Assembly: GCA_035315125.1 (NCBI GenBank)
Contig: DATFYI010000290.1
Coordinates: 1 to 7,527 of the forward strand
Direction: 5' to 3'
Length of the DNA stretch: 7,527 nucleotides
Origin: DATFYI01 sp035315125
GTDB lineage: Bacteria > Chloroflexota > Anaerolineae > Anaerolineales > Anaerolineaceae
Shown here piece after piece: positions 5,156-7,527 of this stretch. The notes beneath the pieces are model-generated. The model did not search any database, was not told the origin of the DNA, and worked only from the letters and a program-made list of their open reading frames with translations. Made by a program: the position numbers and the translations under genes. The stretch's first letter is position 1. Every line of letters starts with the position of its first letter.

Positions 5156-6262
5156 ATGACCACTCAACGTCTCAATCGCTTAGTAAATTTGCTTCAATCA
5201 AACGGGCTGGATGCCCTGGCGCTCAATCCGGGTCAGACCATGACTTATTTATCCGGATTGAATTTTCACATTATGGAACGACCCAGCGTTTTGATCGTTT
5301 CGGCTGACGGCAAATGCGCCCTGGTGCTGGCCGAGCTGGAGAAAATTAAATTAAACAGCGCCTCGATACCCTTGCAAGGGTTTACCTATAGCGATAACCC
5401 GGCTACCTGGTCAGCCGCGTTTCAGCAAGCCTTTGAATATTTATACCTAAATGACGCCAAAATCGGGGTTGAGCCAACCCATTTGCGGGTGCTTGAGCTG
5501 CGTTTTTTGGAAGATGCTGCCCCGGACGCCAATTTTGTCTCGGCTGAAAATGTAATCACGGAGCTGAGAATTCAGAAGGAGCCAGGGGAAATCGCCTTAA
5601 TGCGCAAAGCGGTTGAAATTGCTCAAGACGCATTTCAAGCCACCGTTCCGGTGATCCACCCCGGTGTAACTGAACGCGAGATAGGCTCAGAGCTGAATAT
5701 CCAATTGCTGCGTCACGGCTCGGACGCCGAATTTCCATTTGCCCCCATTGTGGCGGGCGGGCCAAACAGCTCCAATCCGCACGCTGCTCTCAGCGATCGT
5801 AAGCTCATCCCCGGAGACCTGCTGGTGATCGATTGGGGCGCCAGCTACCAGGGCTACATGTCTGACCTGACCCGCACCATTGCCATCGGTAAAATCGATC
5901 CAGAATTCGAAAAGATCGCCGGTATCGTGCTTGAAGCCAATAGCGTCGGGCGTAATGCTTCCCGACCCGGTATTCCGACTGGACAGGTCGACCAGGCCGC
6001 TCGCGAAGTCATCAGCCATGCCGGATACGGACCTCAATTTACCCACCGTGTCGGTCACGGCATTGGCATGGAAGGGCACGAGCCGCCTTATATTTTTGGG
6101 GAAAATCAACTATTGCTCAAGCCGGGCATGTGCCACACCATCGAGCCAGGCATTTACCTGGCAGGTCGGGGAGGCGTGCGCATCGAAGATGACGTGGTTG
6201 TGACAGAGACGGGCTCTGAAAGCCTCAGCAACCTGCCGCGCCAACTGCTGTTTATTGATTAG
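5156..6262 (+). CDS. M24 family metallopeptidase, Xaa-Pro aminopeptidase/dipeptidase type
   Basis: Predicted cytoplasmic two-metal peptidase that removes residues next to proline from peptides. Residues 1-135 form the creatinase-like N-terminal domain (LQSNGLDALALNPGQTMTYLSG near the start). Residues 140-368 form the pita-bread catalytic domain. All five expected metal ligands are present: Asp226 (VIDWGA), Asp237 (SDLTRT), His301 (VGHGIG), Glu330 (IEPGIY) and Glu344 (RIEDD). Histidines at 209 (NPHA) and 308 (GHEPP) match catalytic positions of the family. The 368-residue length is usual. The ATG at 5156 has GGAGAG six bases upstream. No signal peptide is seen. The sequence does not settle aminopeptidase P (pepP) against prolidase (pepQ), so no symbol is given. 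The next gene starts 19 bases downstream, suggesting an operon. Confidence 0.95.
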   Translation: MTTQRLNRLVNLLQSNGLDALALNPGQTMTYLSGLNFHIMERPSVLIVSADGKCALVLAELEKIKLNSASIPLQGFTYSDNPATWSAAFQQAFEYLYLNDAKIGVEPTHLRVLELRFLEDAAPDANFVSAENVITELRIQKEPGEIALMRKAVEIAQDAFQATVPVIHPGVTEREIGSELNIQLLRHGSDAEFPFAPIVAGGPNSSNPHAALSDRKLIPGDLLVIDWGASYQGYMSDLTRTIAIGKIDPEFEKIAGIVLEANSVGRNASRPGIPTGQVDQAAREVISHAGYGPQFTHRVGHGIGMEGHEPPYIFGENQLLLKPGMCHTIEPGIYLAGRGGVRIEDDVVVTETGSESLSNLPRQLLFID

Positions 6263-6281
6263 ATCATCCAAACGAGACAAA

Positions 6282-6926
6282 ATGTCCCTATCGATTTTCA
6301 CATACCTGCTCGGGCCACTTGAAAACAATACCTATGTAGTTGCTGATGACGATACTATGGAAACCGCCATCATCGACCCATCATTTGAAAGTGAAACCAT
6401 CCTGGATGACGTCAGGGCCAAAGGATTGAAATTGACCCGCATCTGGCTGACCCATGCCCATTTCGATCATTTTGTTGGGGTTGGGCCCATCAATGCCAAT
6501 CTGCCCATCCCTCTACCGGTTGGGTTACATTCCGGTGATTTTGAGCTGTGGCGACAGGGCGGCGGAGCTGCCAATTTTGGCCTGCGTATCCAACCGCTGG
6601 AAGAACCAGTCATCCATTTTTATCACGGGCAGATCTTGAAATTGGGCAAAAGTCGTTTTGAAGTCCGCCACACGCCCGGCCACACGCGCGGCCACGTTGT
6701 ATTTTACGTGGAAGATGCCGCGCTGGCATTTTGCGGGGATGTGATATTCCACCGCAGCATCGGTCGGACTGACCTGGCCGGCGGCGATCAGATAGCGCTT
6801 TTACGCAGCATTCAAACTCAGATCCTGACACTACCGCCCGAGACTCGGCTTCTCAGCGGACATGGGCCAGAGACCACCGTAGGGGAAGAATCTGCCGAAA
6901 ACCCATTCTTAGATCATTTAGCGTAA
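6282..6926 (+). CDS. Metallo-beta-lactamase-fold hydrolase, glyoxalase II-like
   Basis: Predicted cytoplasmic two-zinc hydrolase of 214 residues, in the short glyoxalase II-like (YcbL-type) group. Members hydrolyse thioesters such as lactoylglutathione, or related substrates; the true substrate cannot be read from sequence. Metal-binding motifs are all present: THAHFDH (His58, His60, Asp62, His63), HTPGHTRGH (His134), CGD (Asp153) and SGHGPETT (His194). GRTDL (161-165) is typical of the group. The long C-terminal domain of classical GloB is absent. The ATG at 6282 is chosen, with only a weak GAGA (6274-6277) before it. An in-frame TTG at 6255 would overlap the upstream stop and has no SD. The gene probably depends on the peptidase promoter. 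Its last 13 bases overlap the end of rny on the other strand, and no terminator is visible. Confidence 0.93.
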   Translation: MSLSIFTYLLGPLENNTYVVADDDTMETAIIDPSFESETILDDVRAKGLKLTRIWLTHAHFDHFVGVGPINANLPIPLPVGLHSGDFELWRQGGGAANFGLRIQPLEEPVIHFYHGQILKLGKSRFEVRHTPGHTRGHVVFYVEDAALAFCGDVIFHRSIGRTDLAGGDQIALLRSIQTQILTLPPETRLLSGHGPETTVGEESAENPFLDHLA

Positions 6927-7527
6927 TCAACCGCCCGAGTTTCGCGGATAACTGTCACCTTGATTTGACCGGGATATTGCATGGTTTCTTCGATATTCTT
7001 GGCGATATCACGCGCCAGGCGGGTGGCAGCCAGATCATCGATATCTTCCGGCTTGACCATGATGCGAATTTCACGACCGGCCTGGATGGCATAACTCTGG
7101 CTGACGCCCTTAAAGGAGTTGGCAATCTCTTCCAGAGCATGTAAGCGTTTGATATATTGCTCCAGGTCCTCGCGCCGTGCGCCGGGCCGTGCACCGGAAA
7201 TCGCATCGGCCGCTTCGACGATGACGGCTTCAACACTCTCCTGCTCCACTTCATGGTGGTGCGAGGCAATAGTGTTGACGATCTTTTGGCCAACTCCGTA
7301 GCGTTTGGCAAACTCGGCGCCGATCATGGCATGAGTTCCGTCGGTATTGTGATCCATGGCCTTGCCCAGGTCGTGCAACAATGCGCCGACTTTGGATACT
7401 TCCACATCTGCACCTAACTCGGCTGCGATGACGGCTGCCAGCTTGGCCACTTCGACGGCATGCGCCAGTTGGTTCTGGCCGTAAGAGGTGCGGAATTTCA
7501 AACGTCCGAGCACCTTCAATATTTCAG
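6914..7527 (-). CDS. rny: Ribonuclease Y, C-terminal part (cut by window edge)
   Basis: RNase Y is a membrane-anchored endoribonuclease that starts mRNA decay in many bacteria. The window holds the last 203 residues, covering most of the HD phosphohydrolase domain and the C-terminal domain. Visible family signatures include LGRLKFRTSYGQN at the left end of the fragment, LLHDLGKA with the metal-binding His-Asp pair (codons at 7375-7370), SHHHEVE, AADAISGARPGARRE, AIQAGREIRIMVKP, and the ending YPGQIKVTVIRETRAVDYAK. The match to Bacillus subtilis RNase Y as I remember it is close throughout. The N-terminal membrane helix, coiled coil and KH domain lie beyond 7527. A TTG at 7519 only looks like a start: the frame stays open to the edge through residues fitting the family. 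The stop (6916-6914) lies inside the 3' end of the opposite gene. Confidence 0.97.
   Translation of the reverse strand, partial: EILKVLGRLKFRTSYGQNQLAHAVEVAKLAAVIAAELGADVEVSKVGALLHDLGKAMDHNTDGTHAMIGAEFAKRYGVGQKIVNTIASHHHEVEQESVEAVIVEAADAISGARPGARREDLEQYIKRLHALEEIANSFKGVSQSYAIQAGREIRIMVKPEDIDDLAATRLARDIAKNIEETMQYPGQIKVTVIRETRAVDYAK

Noticed and set aside
6255..6281. TTG at 6255 as the start of the hydrolase
   Set aside because: It would overlap the peptidase stop by eight bases, has no SD, and adds a charged stretch not expected in the family. ATG at 6282 is better.
1..7527. CRISPR array, transposon ends, phage or defence genes
   Set aside because: No regularly spaced repeats, terminal inverted repeats or related coding signatures were seen on either strand.

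Overview
The window looks like ordinary chromosomal housekeeping DNA of moderate GC content from a bacterium, most likely of the phylum Chloroflexi (class Anaerolineae). That assignment is inference. It rests on the style of the LeuRS, RNase Y and CydD proteins, on leuS being under a T-box leader, and on a small exported helical protein of a kind I associate with Anaerolineae. I see no transposase, integrase, phage gene, CRISPR array or rRNA.

Layout, left to right. (1) 1-1122, minus: N-terminal 374 residues of a CydD-type ABC exporter, cut by the window edge just as Walker A begins. (2) 1192-1224, minus: a textbook intrinsic terminator. (3) 1245-1859, minus: an exported, cysteine-free helical protein of unknown function whose leader can fold so that its ribosome binding site is paired. 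(4) 1983-4442, minus: leuS, complete. (5) 4474-4726, minus: a complete T-box riboswitch for leuS, with a CUC (Leu) specifier, T-box sequence, antiterminator and competing terminator all legible. (6) 4769-4841 and 4908-4980, minus: two tandem tRNA-Ala genes (anticodons GGC and CGC) behind a near-consensus sigma-70 promoter. (7) From a divergent promoter, plus strand: an M24 Xaa-Pro-type metallopeptidase (5156-6262) and a glyoxalase II-like metallo-beta-lactamase-fold hydrolase (6282-6926), probably one operon. (8) 6914-7527, minus: the C-terminal HD part of RNase Y, which overlaps the hydrolase gene tail to tail by 13 bases and runs off the right edge.

How the parts work together. The minus-strand block from about 5028 to 1192 reads as one possible transcription unit: promoter, tRNA-Ala(CGC), hairpin, tRNA-Ala(GGC), hairpin, leucine T-box, leuS, exported protein, terminator. 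No intrinsic terminator is visible between the tRNAs and the T-box, so the leucine-sensing switch may gate read-through from a strong, unregulated tRNA promoter. cydD, beyond the terminator, has its own candidate promoter placed so that its mRNA would begin at the ATG (leaderless). The plus-strand pair and rny are separate units.

I found no clear new biological system. The points most worth a second look are the tRNA-Ala/T-box arrangement, the hairpins abutting each tRNA 3' end, the SD-sequestering leader of the exported protein, that orphan protein itself, and the predicted leaderless cydD start.
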